Assembly (NCBI GenBank): GCA_947628685.1
Contig: CANRAT010000028.1
Span: 1-18,204 of the forward strand
Direction: 5' to 3'
DNA: 18,204 nt
Source of the DNA: an uncultured Bacilli bacterium
GTDB taxonomy: Bacteria > Bacillota_I > Bacilli_A > RF39 > UBA660
Shown: piece after piece, positions 13,531-18,204 of the stretch
Layout of the letters: each line of letters opens with the position of its first letter
Numbering within the stretch: the stretch's first letter is position 1
Program-made: the position numbers and the translations under genes
Notes under the pieces: model-generated
Seen by the model: the letters and a program-made list of their open reading frames with translations, nothing else
Database searches by the model: none
Told to the model about the DNA's origin: nothing

Positions 13531-14047
13531 CTTTATATCTAATTTAATAATACCCGCTATGGTGGTATTTATAGTAGTATATGGATTTTTAAAAAAAGTT
13601 GATATATATGATACATTCATAGATGGAGTAAAAGAGAGTTTTTCTTGTATTTTTAATTTATTCCCTACATTTATAGCAATGATACTAGCAGTAAATCTTT
13701 TTATAAATAGTGGAGTGCTTGAATTTATTTTAAATTCACTTAAATCATTTTTTTCTATAATAAAAGTACCAACAGAAATACTCCCACTTGCTCTTGTTAG
13801 ACCTATATCTGGCAGTGCATCTTTAGCCTATTTAAATAATATATTTGCAAAATTTGGACCAGATAGTTATTTGGGGTTACTAGGGAGTGTCATGCAAGGG
13901 TGTACAGACACGACACTATATGTTATAAGTTTGTATTTTGGTAGTATAGGAATAAAGAAAATAAGATATAGTATGTTTGCTGGACTTTGTGCAGATTTAA
14001 TTGGAATAATTGCAAGTATTATATTAGTTAATTTACTTTTTACTTAA
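13526..14047 (+). CDS. spmB: Spore maturation protein B, probable ATT start codon
   Basis: A 173-residue membrane protein partner of SpmA, with hydrophobic segments at about 3-22, 45-65 and two near the C-terminus. The signature 'LALVRPISGSASLAYLNNIF' and 'GCTDTTLYVISLYFGSIGIK' is typical. The start is unusual. A strong AAGGAGG (13512-13518) points, at 7-nt spacing, to ATT at 13526, which overlaps the spmA stop (ATTAA). The predicted N-terminus (I-N-F-I-S-N-L-I-I-P) lines up with known SpmB starts. The only upstream alternative, TTG 13508, lies before the SD and has none of its own; the first in-frame ATG (M-V-V-F-I-V) would lose the first membrane segment. AUU starts are rare (infC is the known example). 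Confidence 0.93.
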   Translation: MNFISNLIIPAMVVFIVVYGFLKKVDIYDTFIDGVKESFSCIFNLFPTFIAMILAVNLFINSGVLEFILNSLKSFFSIIKVPTEILPLALVRPISGSASLAYLNNIFAKFGPDSYLGLLGSVMQGCTDTTLYVISLYFGSIGIKKIRYSMFAGLCADLIGIIASIILVNLLFT

Positions 14048-14072
14048 AATACTGTATAATGTTTGTGGTGAT
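14032..14072 (+). promoter_or_regulatory. Promoter/SD module of rluB
   Basis: TTTACT (14032-14037) and TATAAT (14055-14060) are 17 nt apart, the -35 box inside the end of spmB. Six nucleotides later comes GGTGAT (14067-14072), then three nucleotides and ATG 14076. rluB can therefore be transcribed independently of the spore genes before it, which suits a housekeeping enzyme. Confidence 0.6.
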
Positions 14073-14075
14073 TTA

Positions 14076-14795
14076 ATGGAACGTTTACAAAAAATTATAG
14101 CAGAGTCAGGGTATTGTTCTAGAAGAAAAGCAGAAGAGTTAATTAAAAGTGGCAAAGTAAAGGTAAATAACACTATAGTAACTGAATTAGGAACTAAGGC
14201 TGATTATAATGATTATATCGAGGTAGAAGGTAATCCACTAAGTAAAAAAGAAGATAAAGTATACTATTTACTTAATAAACCTAGAGGTGTTGTTGCGAGT
14301 GCTACCGATGATAAAGGTAGAAAAACAGTGGTTGATTTGATAAAAACTGATAAAAGAATTTATCCTGTTGGAAGACTAGATTATGATACTACGGGTTTAA
14401 TTTTACTTACAAATGATGGGGAACTTACAAACTTTTTAATACATCCTAAAAATAATATAGAAAAAGTATATGTAGCTAAAATAAAAGGATTAATAACTAA
14501 AGAGGACTTAAAAAAACTATGTAATGGTGTTTTAATAGATGGGAAAAAGACTAGTAAATCAAAAGCAAAAATACTTAAAATTGACAAAAAAAATAATTCT
14601 AGCGTAGTAGAACTTATAATACACGAAGGGCGCAATCATCAGGTTAAAAAAATGTTTGAATCAATTGGATATGATGTATTAAAATTAAAAAGAGAAAGCA
14701 TTGCATTTCTTACTCTTGATGGTGTTAAATCAGGAGAGTATAGGTCCCTTAGTATTAAAGAAGTTAAAAAAATGTATGGAGAAAAAAATGATTAA
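14076..14795 (+). CDS. rluB: 23S rRNA pseudouridine synthase RluB type
   Basis: A 239-residue enzyme with an N-terminal S4 RNA-binding domain (MERLQKIIAESGYCSRRKAE, to about residue 60) and an RsuA/RluB-type catalytic domain. Catalytic D in 'GRLDYDTTGLILLTNDGE', with 'NKPRGVVAS' before it and 'EGRNHQVKKMFESIGYDVLK' after it, all as expected. In B. subtilis, RluB (YpuL) modifies U2633 of 23S rRNA, and its gene sits after spmB exactly as here. It has its own compact promoter. A long bidirectional terminator begins inside the last codons. Confidence 0.94.
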   Translation: MERLQKIIAESGYCSRRKAEELIKSGKVKVNNTIVTELGTKADYNDYIEVEGNPLSKKEDKVYYLLNKPRGVVASATDDKGRKTVVDLIKTDKRIYPVGRLDYDTTGLILLTNDGELTNFLIHPKNNIEKVYVAKIKGLITKEDLKKLCNGVLIDGKKTSKSKAKILKIDKKNNSSVVELIIHEGRNHQVKKMFESIGYDVLKLKRESIAFLTLDGVKSGEYRSLSIKEVKKMYGEKND

Positions 14796-14819
14796 GTTAA
14801 GTATAACTTAGTCATTTTT
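14784..14819. terminator. Bidirectional terminator between rluB and the ferredoxin gene
   Basis: A 15-bp stem (14784-14798 with 14805-14819, one G-U or A-C pair) has a 6-nt loop. A-rich and T-rich ends lie on both sides, so it can stop transcription of rluB on the plus strand and of the convergent ferredoxin gene on the minus strand. It overlaps the rluB stop codon. Confidence 0.85.
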
Positions 14820-14837
14820 AAATAAAAACTAGTAAAT

Positions 14838-15032
14838 TTAATCTTCGACTTCTTCAATTGCTCCTGTTGGACAACCTTCTTTAGCATCAATTGCATCTTC
14901 TTTTAATTCATCTTTAACCTCATCAACGATAACTCCTGCAAATCCATCATCTTCAATTTCAAATACTTCAGGACATACTGCTTGACACGCACCACATCCA
15001 ATACATAAATCTTTATTAACTTTTAATTTCAT
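14838..15032 (-). CDS. fer: Single-cluster [4Fe-4S] ferredoxin
   Basis: A 64-residue acidic ferredoxin. The first half has C10-x2-C13-x2-C16-x3-C20-P in 'DLCIGCGACQAVCPEVFEIE'. The second half keeps only 'GCPTGAIEEVED' (C54). So one [4Fe-4S] cluster is expected, with C10, C13, C16 and C54 as ligands and C20 left over, perhaps as a disulfide partner as in some single-cluster forms. It is a low-potential electron carrier for cytoplasmic redox enzymes. The start is ATG 15032, with GGAGG 6 nt before it; the in-frame codons upstream lie across the SD. It has its own promoter and a shared terminator. Confidence 0.93.
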   Translation of the reverse strand: MKLKVNKDLCIGCGACQAVCPEVFEIEDDGFAGVIVDEVKDELKEDAIDAKEGCPTGAIEEVED

Positions 15033-15037
15033 AACAT

Positions 15038-15078
15038 ACCTCCAAATCAATTATAAATAAATTATATGAAAAAAGCAA
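15038..15078 (-). promoter_or_regulatory. Promoter and SD of the ferredoxin gene
   Basis: On the minus strand, TTGCTT (15073-15078) and TATAAT (15050-15055) are 17 nt apart. Six nucleotides later comes GGAGGT (15038-15043), so the message would start at the ribosome-binding site with an 11-nt leader. Confidence 0.7.
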
Positions 15079-15111
15079 GTAAAATATTTTATTATTTTAA
15101 AAAGTATGGTA

Positions 15112-15129
15112 TATTATTATTAGGGTGAT
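15112..15129 (+). promoter_or_regulatory. Compact promoter/SD module of the tail-anchored protein gene
   Basis: TATTAT (15112-15117), six nucleotides, GGTGAT (15124-15129), three nucleotides, then ATG 15133. The layout is the same as upstream of the methyltransferase, WYL, dacB and rluB genes. The -35 region is weak (TTATTA, 15089-15094). The gene is divergent from ferredoxin, with about 34 bp between the two -10 boxes. Confidence 0.5.
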
Positions 15130-15132
15130 AGT

Positions 15133-15915
15133 ATGGCTAGTAGGATGGATAGATATAATAATGATATTAATCAAGTTGGTCGTAGCAGTAGAAATAAAAG
15201 TCTTTATAAGCAAATCGAAGATCTAGATAGCTATACAAACATAGAGGGTGTAGCCACAATAGAAAAGACTAATGAAATAGATATTTCAAAAGTAAAAGAA
15301 ATGCTTAAAAATAGGGAGAATTATAAAAAGCAAAGAGAACTTAAGGGAATAATTAAAGAGGAAAAAGAAGTAGAAGATTATGTTCCACAAAAAAAAGAAG
15401 AAATAAGAAATTATGATATAAATGACATATTGTCTAAAGCAAAAGAGACGCCTAAAGATGATAATAAATATCGTAGTTTAGGTGAAGAACAATATAATGT
15501 ACTTAAAAGTTTAAATAAAAAAGGTAAAGAGTACGATATAGAAAAAGAAGAAGAGGAGTTAAAAGAGTTAATAAACACTTTAACTGCAACAAAAGCACTT
15601 ACAAAATTGAATGATACAGATGATGTGGGATTGCTTGATGAGTTAAAATCAGATACTATGGTTGGGGATGTATCCTCTATAAAAAAGATAATAGAAGAAG
15701 AAAAAGAACTTTCAACCAAGGAACCAGTTGTTGAAGAAAAAGAAGAAATTGATAAATCATTTTATACATCAAGTTTTGGATTTACCAAAAAAGATTTTGA
15801 TGAATTAAAAAGTATGAATCATAATATAAAGAAAAGTAATAAATTTATAATAATATTACTAATTGTTCTTATAGTATTAATTATTGCTGGTGTCTTATAT
15901 TTTGTATTAACATGA
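15133..15915 (+). CDS. Tail-anchored, charged coiled-coil protein of unknown function
   Basis: A 260-residue protein with no recognised domain. The first 230 residues are highly charged (Lys/Glu rich, for example 'NRENYKKQRELKGIIKEEKE'), with predicted helical or coiled-coil stretches and low-complexity linkers. A single hydrophobic segment (about 236-258, 'FIIILLIVLIVLIIAGVLYF') ends one residue before the C-terminus. It is therefore a tail-anchored protein with its bulk in the cytoplasm. The N-terminus 'MASRMDRYNND' is distinctive. A short motif 'SFYTSSFGFTKKDFDELK' precedes the anchor. The topology recalls cell-division or envelope adaptors, but there is no sequence basis for a function. 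Its stop codon abuts a bidirectional terminator. Confidence 0.8.
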   Translation: MASRMDRYNNDINQVGRSSRNKSLYKQIEDLDSYTNIEGVATIEKTNEIDISKVKEMLKNRENYKKQRELKGIIKEEKEVEDYVPQKKEEIRNYDINDILSKAKETPKDDNKYRSLGEEQYNVLKSLNKKGKEYDIEKEEEELKELINTLTATKALTKLNDTDDVGLLDELKSDTMVGDVSSIKKIIEEEKELSTKEPVVEEKEEIDKSFYTSSFGFTKKDFDELKSMNHNIKKSNKFIIILLIVLIVLIIAGVLYFVLT

Positions 15916-15947
15916 AAAAATAAGTAATCACTTTTTACTTATTTTTT
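15915..15947. terminator. Bidirectional terminator, first copy of a 32-nt repeat
   Basis: A 13-bp stem (15915-15927 with 15935-15947) with a 7-nt loop (TCACTTT). T-runs on both strands let it serve both the tail-anchored protein gene (plus) and the toxin gene (minus), whose stop codon it touches. Positions 15915-15946 are identical to 17916-17947. Confidence 0.88.
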
Positions 15948-16237
15948 TATCTAAATAAATTTGAGTGACTTCCTGTATTAATTAATAAAAGTAATAGTTC
16001 ATTATCGTTATATTGATAAATTAATAGCCAGTCTGGATTTATGTGACATTCATTACAATTTTTATAATTCTTATCATCTATTAATTTATGATTTCTATAT
16101 TTAGGCTCTAATTCTTTTTTTAATGCCAATTTATCGATGACATCTAATAATTCATCTATATTTTTGTTTTTTTGAATTTTTTTTAGAGATTTTTTAAATT
16201 TTGTTGAATATACTACATTATACTTATAATTAGTCAT
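15947..16237 (-). CDS. YafQ/RelE-family mRNA-cleaving toxin
   Basis: A 96-residue type II toxin of the RelE superfamily, YafQ branch: a ribosome-dependent mRNA endonuclease. The YafQ residues are all present: H50 (KYRNHKL), H65 (NECHINPDW), D69-W70, H91 and F95 (TGSHSNLF). These match the H50, H63, D67, W68, H87 and F91 set known for E. coli YafQ, so it should be active. The ATG overlaps the end of the antitoxin gene by 8 nt (ATGACTAA), the usual antitoxin-first order. The start 'MTNYKYNVVYSTKFKKSLKK' is typical. Its stop codon lies in the repeated terminator. Confidence 0.93.
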   Translation of the reverse strand: MTNYKYNVVYSTKFKKSLKKIQKNKNIDELLDVIDKLALKKELEPKYRNHKLIDDKNYKNCNECHINPDWLLIYQYNDNELLLLLINTGSHSNLFR

Positions 16238-16520
16238 CTGATAATAATGCTTTCTTCAAATCTTCTCTATTACTATATCTTTTGTATTTTTCTTTGTTGT
16301 TAATCATTTCATCTACTTCATTTAGTGCTTCTTTCAAATCTTCACTAGGTGTAGGATTTACAACTTCAAAAGGTACTCCATTCCTTTTAATTACCTGCTT
16401 TAAGGTCATATTAATTAGAGTAGTCATATTTAAGCCTAAACTTTTTAAAATATTATTTGCCATTTCTTTATCTTTTGGATTAACATGTACATTTATAACT
16501 CCATTTGCTATATTTTCCAT
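16230..16520 (-). CDS. RelB/DinJ-family antitoxin
   Basis: A 96-residue antitoxin. Residues 1-53 form the ribbon-helix-helix DNA-binding domain (GVINVHVNPKDKEMANNILK, then 'LGLNMTTLINMTLKQVIKRN' and 'GVPFEV'). Residues 54-96 are the acidic, flexible part that wraps the toxin (SEDLKEALNEVDEMINNKEK, then 'YSNREDLKKALLSDD'). It neutralises the YafQ-like toxin encoded next and, with it, represses their promoter. The N-terminal domain closely resembles the RelB part of the RelB-Nudix fusion at the left end of the window. The AGAGAGG site precedes the ATG by 6 nt. Confidence 0.93.
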   Translation of the reverse strand: MENIANGVINVHVNPKDKEMANNILKSLGLNMTTLINMTLKQVIKRNGVPFEVVNPTPSEDLKEALNEVDEMINNKEKYKRYSNREDLKKALLSDD

Positions 16521-16544
16521 AAAAAACCTCTCTTTCTATTGATA

Positions 16545-16597
16545 ATATTAACACATTTTTAGGAAATAGTCAATCTATTGTGTATATAATAGATTGA
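16545..16597 (-). promoter_or_regulatory. relB-yafQ promoter with overlapping inverted-repeat operator
   Basis: On the minus strand, TTGACT (16568-16573) and TAATAT (16545-16550) are 17 nt apart. A perfect 10-bp inverted repeat (TCAATCTATT 16570-16579; AATAGATTGA 16588-16597, 8-nt centre) overlaps the -35 box. A dimeric ribbon-helix-helix antitoxin bound there would block RNA polymerase, as expected for autorepression. Confidence 0.75.
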
Positions 16598-16643
16598 TAT
16601 TATCTACAATATATTATATACTATTTTATTATTTTAATTCATT

Positions 16644-16679
16644 ATGTTTAGTAGATTTTCGAATAAATCTTCGAAACAT
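16644..16679. repeat. Two-part dyad between toxin-antitoxin and lipoprotein promoters
   Basis: ATGTTT (16644-16649) pairs with AAACAT (16674-16679), and inside it AGATTT (16653-16658) pairs with AAATCT (16665-16670). A symmetric 3-nt internal loop lies between the stems and a 6-nt loop at the tip; TTCGAA occurs twice. It sits 25 nt upstream of the lipoprotein -10 box, so an operator is the simplest reading. Confidence 0.5.
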
Positions 16680-16700
16680 ATACCATTTGTGAAATAATTG

Positions 16701-16709
16701 TGATATAAT
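16701..16709 (+). promoter_or_regulatory. Extended -10 promoter of the Ig-like lipoprotein gene
   Basis: TGA directly before TATAAT (16704-16709) makes an extended -10 element. No good -35 box is seen at standard spacing, which such elements tolerate. The expected start (about 16716) leaves a leader of about 69 nt, longer than most here. Confidence 0.5.
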
Positions 16710-16784
16710 ATTTATGCAAGTATAGAAATTTGTCAAAATATCTTGTTTAAACTTTTTTTTCAATATATGGAGGGTGATGTAAAT

Positions 16785-17876
16785 ATGAAAAAAAATTTAT
16801 TACTTGTTTTATTACTATTTTTAATTTCTTTAACAGGGTGCGGCTCAAAAAAACTTGAAAGCATTTCTTTGAGTGTTGATAATTTAATCCCTATAAGTGA
16901 AACTAAAGAGATAAAAGTTTCATATAAGCCTAGTGATGTTAAAGAAAATATAACTTGGAGTAGTAGTGACGAAAATATTGCTATTGTAAATGATGGAGTC
17001 ATCACAGCAAAAAATTATGGTAAAGTTACTATTACTGCTACTACTGAAAATGGAATAAAAAGTCAGGTAGATGTTGAAGTATATAAAAAAGTTGAAACTT
17101 TAAATCTAAGTAAGCAAAATACTGAAATGTATGTTGGAGATACACTACAACTAACTGCTACTGTTACTCCAGATGATGCAACTTATAAAGATATTAGCTG
17201 GTCTACTTCTGAAAATGGTATAGTTACAGTTGAAAATGGTTTAATAACTGCAAAAAGTATAGGAGAAGCAACTGTAGTGGCAACAACGAAAGATGGAGTT
17301 TCTCAAGAATGTTATATAGTTGTGAAAGAAAAACCTATAGAGTTTAGCGGTAGCGGTGATAAAATAATTTCTAATATTAAAATACCAAAAGGCAATTATA
17401 AAGCGACATTAAGCAATAATGGTAGAAGCAATTTTATAGTAAAATTTTATAACAGTGTAAATGATAGTTATGGTGATTTACTAGCGAATGAAATTGGTAC
17501 ATACACAGGTTCTGTAATTATTAGAGATGGAGAAACTAAAGAAACAACTGATGGAATGCTAGAAATAAAATCAAGCGGTAATTGGTCTATAAAATTTGAG
17601 CCAATTAGTGGTAAAATTACTGAAAATAAAATTACAGGTACAGGCGATACAGTTACTAGTTGGTTTACTCCTGGTAATAAAAGAAACATAGCAACTTTTA
17701 CAAATTCAGGATCTAGTAACTTTATTGTCAAAGTATATGATGAATATGGGGATTATGATTTGCTAGTTAATGAGATTGGCTCTTATAATGGTCAAGCGAT
17801 ATTTACAACAAGTTCATTATCAAAATATTATTTTGAAATAATTTCAAGTGGCGATTGGTCTATTAGCTGGGAATAA
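16785..17876 (+). CDS. Surface lipoprotein with two BIG2 domains and a duplicated C-terminal domain
   Basis: A 363-residue lipoprotein. The signal peptide 'MKKNLLLVLLLFLISLTGC' ends in the lipobox L16-T-G-C19. Two bacterial Ig-like (BIG2) domains follow, about 24-98 and 102-180, each with the 'WSSSDENIAIV...GVITAKNYGKVTITATT' type of pattern. The rest is a tandem duplication of an unassigned beta domain, about 186-273 and 277-363, sharing 'SNFIVK', 'LL.NEIG.Y.G' and 'SSG.WSI'. It is probably tethered outside the cell and binds a surface or host ligand; the ligand is unknown. I chose ATG 16785 because GGAGGGTGAT (16769-16778) and the signal peptide fit; the frame is open to a TTG at 16743. It is divergent from the toxin-antitoxin pair. 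Confidence 0.9.
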   Translation: MKKNLLLVLLLFLISLTGCGSKKLESISLSVDNLIPISETKEIKVSYKPSDVKENITWSSSDENIAIVNDGVITAKNYGKVTITATTENGIKSQVDVEVYKKVETLNLSKQNTEMYVGDTLQLTATVTPDDATYKDISWSTSENGIVTVENGLITAKSIGEATVVATTKDGVSQECYIVVKEKPIEFSGSGDKIISNIKIPKGNYKATLSNNGRSNFIVKFYNSVNDSYGDLLANEIGTYTGSVIIRDGETKETTDGMLEIKSSGNWSIKFEPISGKITENKITGTGDTVTSWFTPGNKRNIATFTNSGSSNFIVKVYDEYGDYDLLVNEIGSYNGQAIFTTSSLSKYYFEIISSGDWSISWE

Positions 17877-17915
17877 TTATTATATAAAATGCATCTAAAA
17901 TAAAATTCAATCAAT

Positions 17916-17947
17916 AAAAAATAAGTAATCACTTTTTACTTATTTTT
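17916..17947. terminator. Bidirectional terminator, second copy of the 32-nt repeat
   Basis: The same hairpin as at 15915-15946, identical over 32 nt, with a T-run beyond. Here it lies between the lipoprotein gene (plus) and the small membrane protein gene (minus), and its arm encodes the last residues of the latter (K-I-S-K-K). Confidence 0.85.
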
Positions 17948-18195
17948 ATTTTTATACATATGATTGCAATAAACAAAACAGTAAATATAGTTGCAAGTAT
18001 AGGAATAACATTAACCATTAAATTATCAAGATAAATATTAAATTTTGATAAAATGATTGTACTAATAACTAATAAAGCGCACGTTATAAAGTATAATAAA
18101 TTAATTTTTTTAAATTTAAATGCAGACTTAACATTATTAGAAATAAAATAAATCACAAGTACATTAAAAACAAATATATCATATAACAGTTGCAT
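17929..18195 (-). CDS. Small integral membrane protein, possibly partial at the right edge
   Basis: At least 88 residues with three hydrophobic segments (about 5-19, 33-50 and 62-83) and basic connecting parts; probably an integral membrane protein. I recognise no family. The ATG at 18195 has no visible ribosome-binding site, and the frame stays open for the remaining 9 nt of the window, so the true start may lie outside. The last residues (K-I-S-K-K) are encoded by one arm of the repeated terminator, which suggests that its 3' end was acquired together with that repeat. Confidence 0.6.
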   Translation of the reverse strand: MQLLYDIFVFNVLVIYFISNNVKSAFKFKKINLLYFITCALLVISTIILSKFNIYLDNLMVNVIPILATIFTVLFIAIICIKIKISKK

Positions 18196-18204
18196 AACTA
18201 AAAT

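Noticed and set aside
15411..15719. Minus-strand Ser/Phe-rich ORF within the tail-anchored protein gene
   Set aside because: A mirror of Lys/Glu-rich codons; composition and position show it is not a gene.
16282..16542. Plus-strand ORF opposite the RelB antitoxin gene
   Set aside because: Antisense to a clear antitoxin gene and running into its promoter; no SD.
17468..17731. Minus-strand ORF inside the lipoprotein gene
   Set aside because: Shadow of the beta-domain coding sequence, without SD or promoter.
1..18204. CRISPR array, tRNA or rRNA genes, insertion sequence with transposase
   Set aside because: I found no regularly spaced repeats, no tRNA cloverleaf signature and no transposase or integrase coding region on either strand.
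1..18204. Mycoplasma-type code (TGA as Trp), suggested by the low GC content
   Set aside because: TGA terminates several well-supported genes (for example at 15915 and at 73), and Trp is encoded by TGG at conserved positions.

Overview
The window is about 18 kb of very AT-rich DNA, roughly three quarters A+T by eye. TGA is used as a normal stop codon, and Shine-Dalgarno (SD) motifs of the GGAGG and GGTGAT types are common. Together with spore cortex and spore maturation genes (cwlD, a dacB-type carboxypeptidase, spmA, spmB), this points to a low-GC Bacillota (Firmicutes), probably an uncultured gut-type lineage. I cannot name the species.

Layout. Positions 73-1287 (minus strand) hold a three-gene operon: a RelB/DinJ antitoxin-like DNA-binding domain fused to a degenerate Nudix domain, a MazG-like nucleotide pyrophosphohydrolase, and an unknown protein. 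About 490 bp of largely gene-free DNA follows. Positions 1774-4367 (plus) encode a membrane-anchored double thioredoxin, a bacterial PH-domain protein and an unknown anchored protein. Positions 4387-6391 are core translation genes: trpS, then rplM-rpsI behind an L13-type leader RNA, closed by a strong terminator. Positions 6504-8723 hold a glycerophosphodiester phosphodiesterase, an RNA-type methyltransferase and an RluA-type pseudouridine synthase. Positions 8825-11824 hold cwlD, an HTH-WYL regulator and a tightly coupled SIS-like / Ham1-like gene pair. Positions 11873-14795 are the conserved dacB-spmA-spmB-rluB block. Positions 14838-15915 carry a ferredoxin and a divergently transcribed tail-anchored protein. 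Positions 15947-17876 are an accessory patch, a RelB-YafQ toxin-antitoxin pair and a divergent Ig-like lipoprotein, flanked by two copies of an identical 32-nt terminator. A small membrane protein runs off the right edge.

How the genes work together. The cortex and maturation genes imply a spore-forming ancestor or a live sporulation programme. The translation and rRNA-modification genes (trpS, rplM, rpsI, methyltransferase, RluA-type, RluB) are housekeeping. The accessory parts are the RelB-Nudix/MazG operon, the WYL-SIS-Ham1 locus and the RelB-YafQ pair.

The most striking pattern is in gene starts. Many promoters place the -10 box exactly six nucleotides before the Shine-Dalgarno sequence. 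Transcripts would therefore begin at or next to the ribosome-binding site, with leaders of only 9-14 nt, and one gene looks leaderless. Other points of note are a probable ATT start codon for spmB, and two broken catalytic positions in the RelB-Nudix protein.
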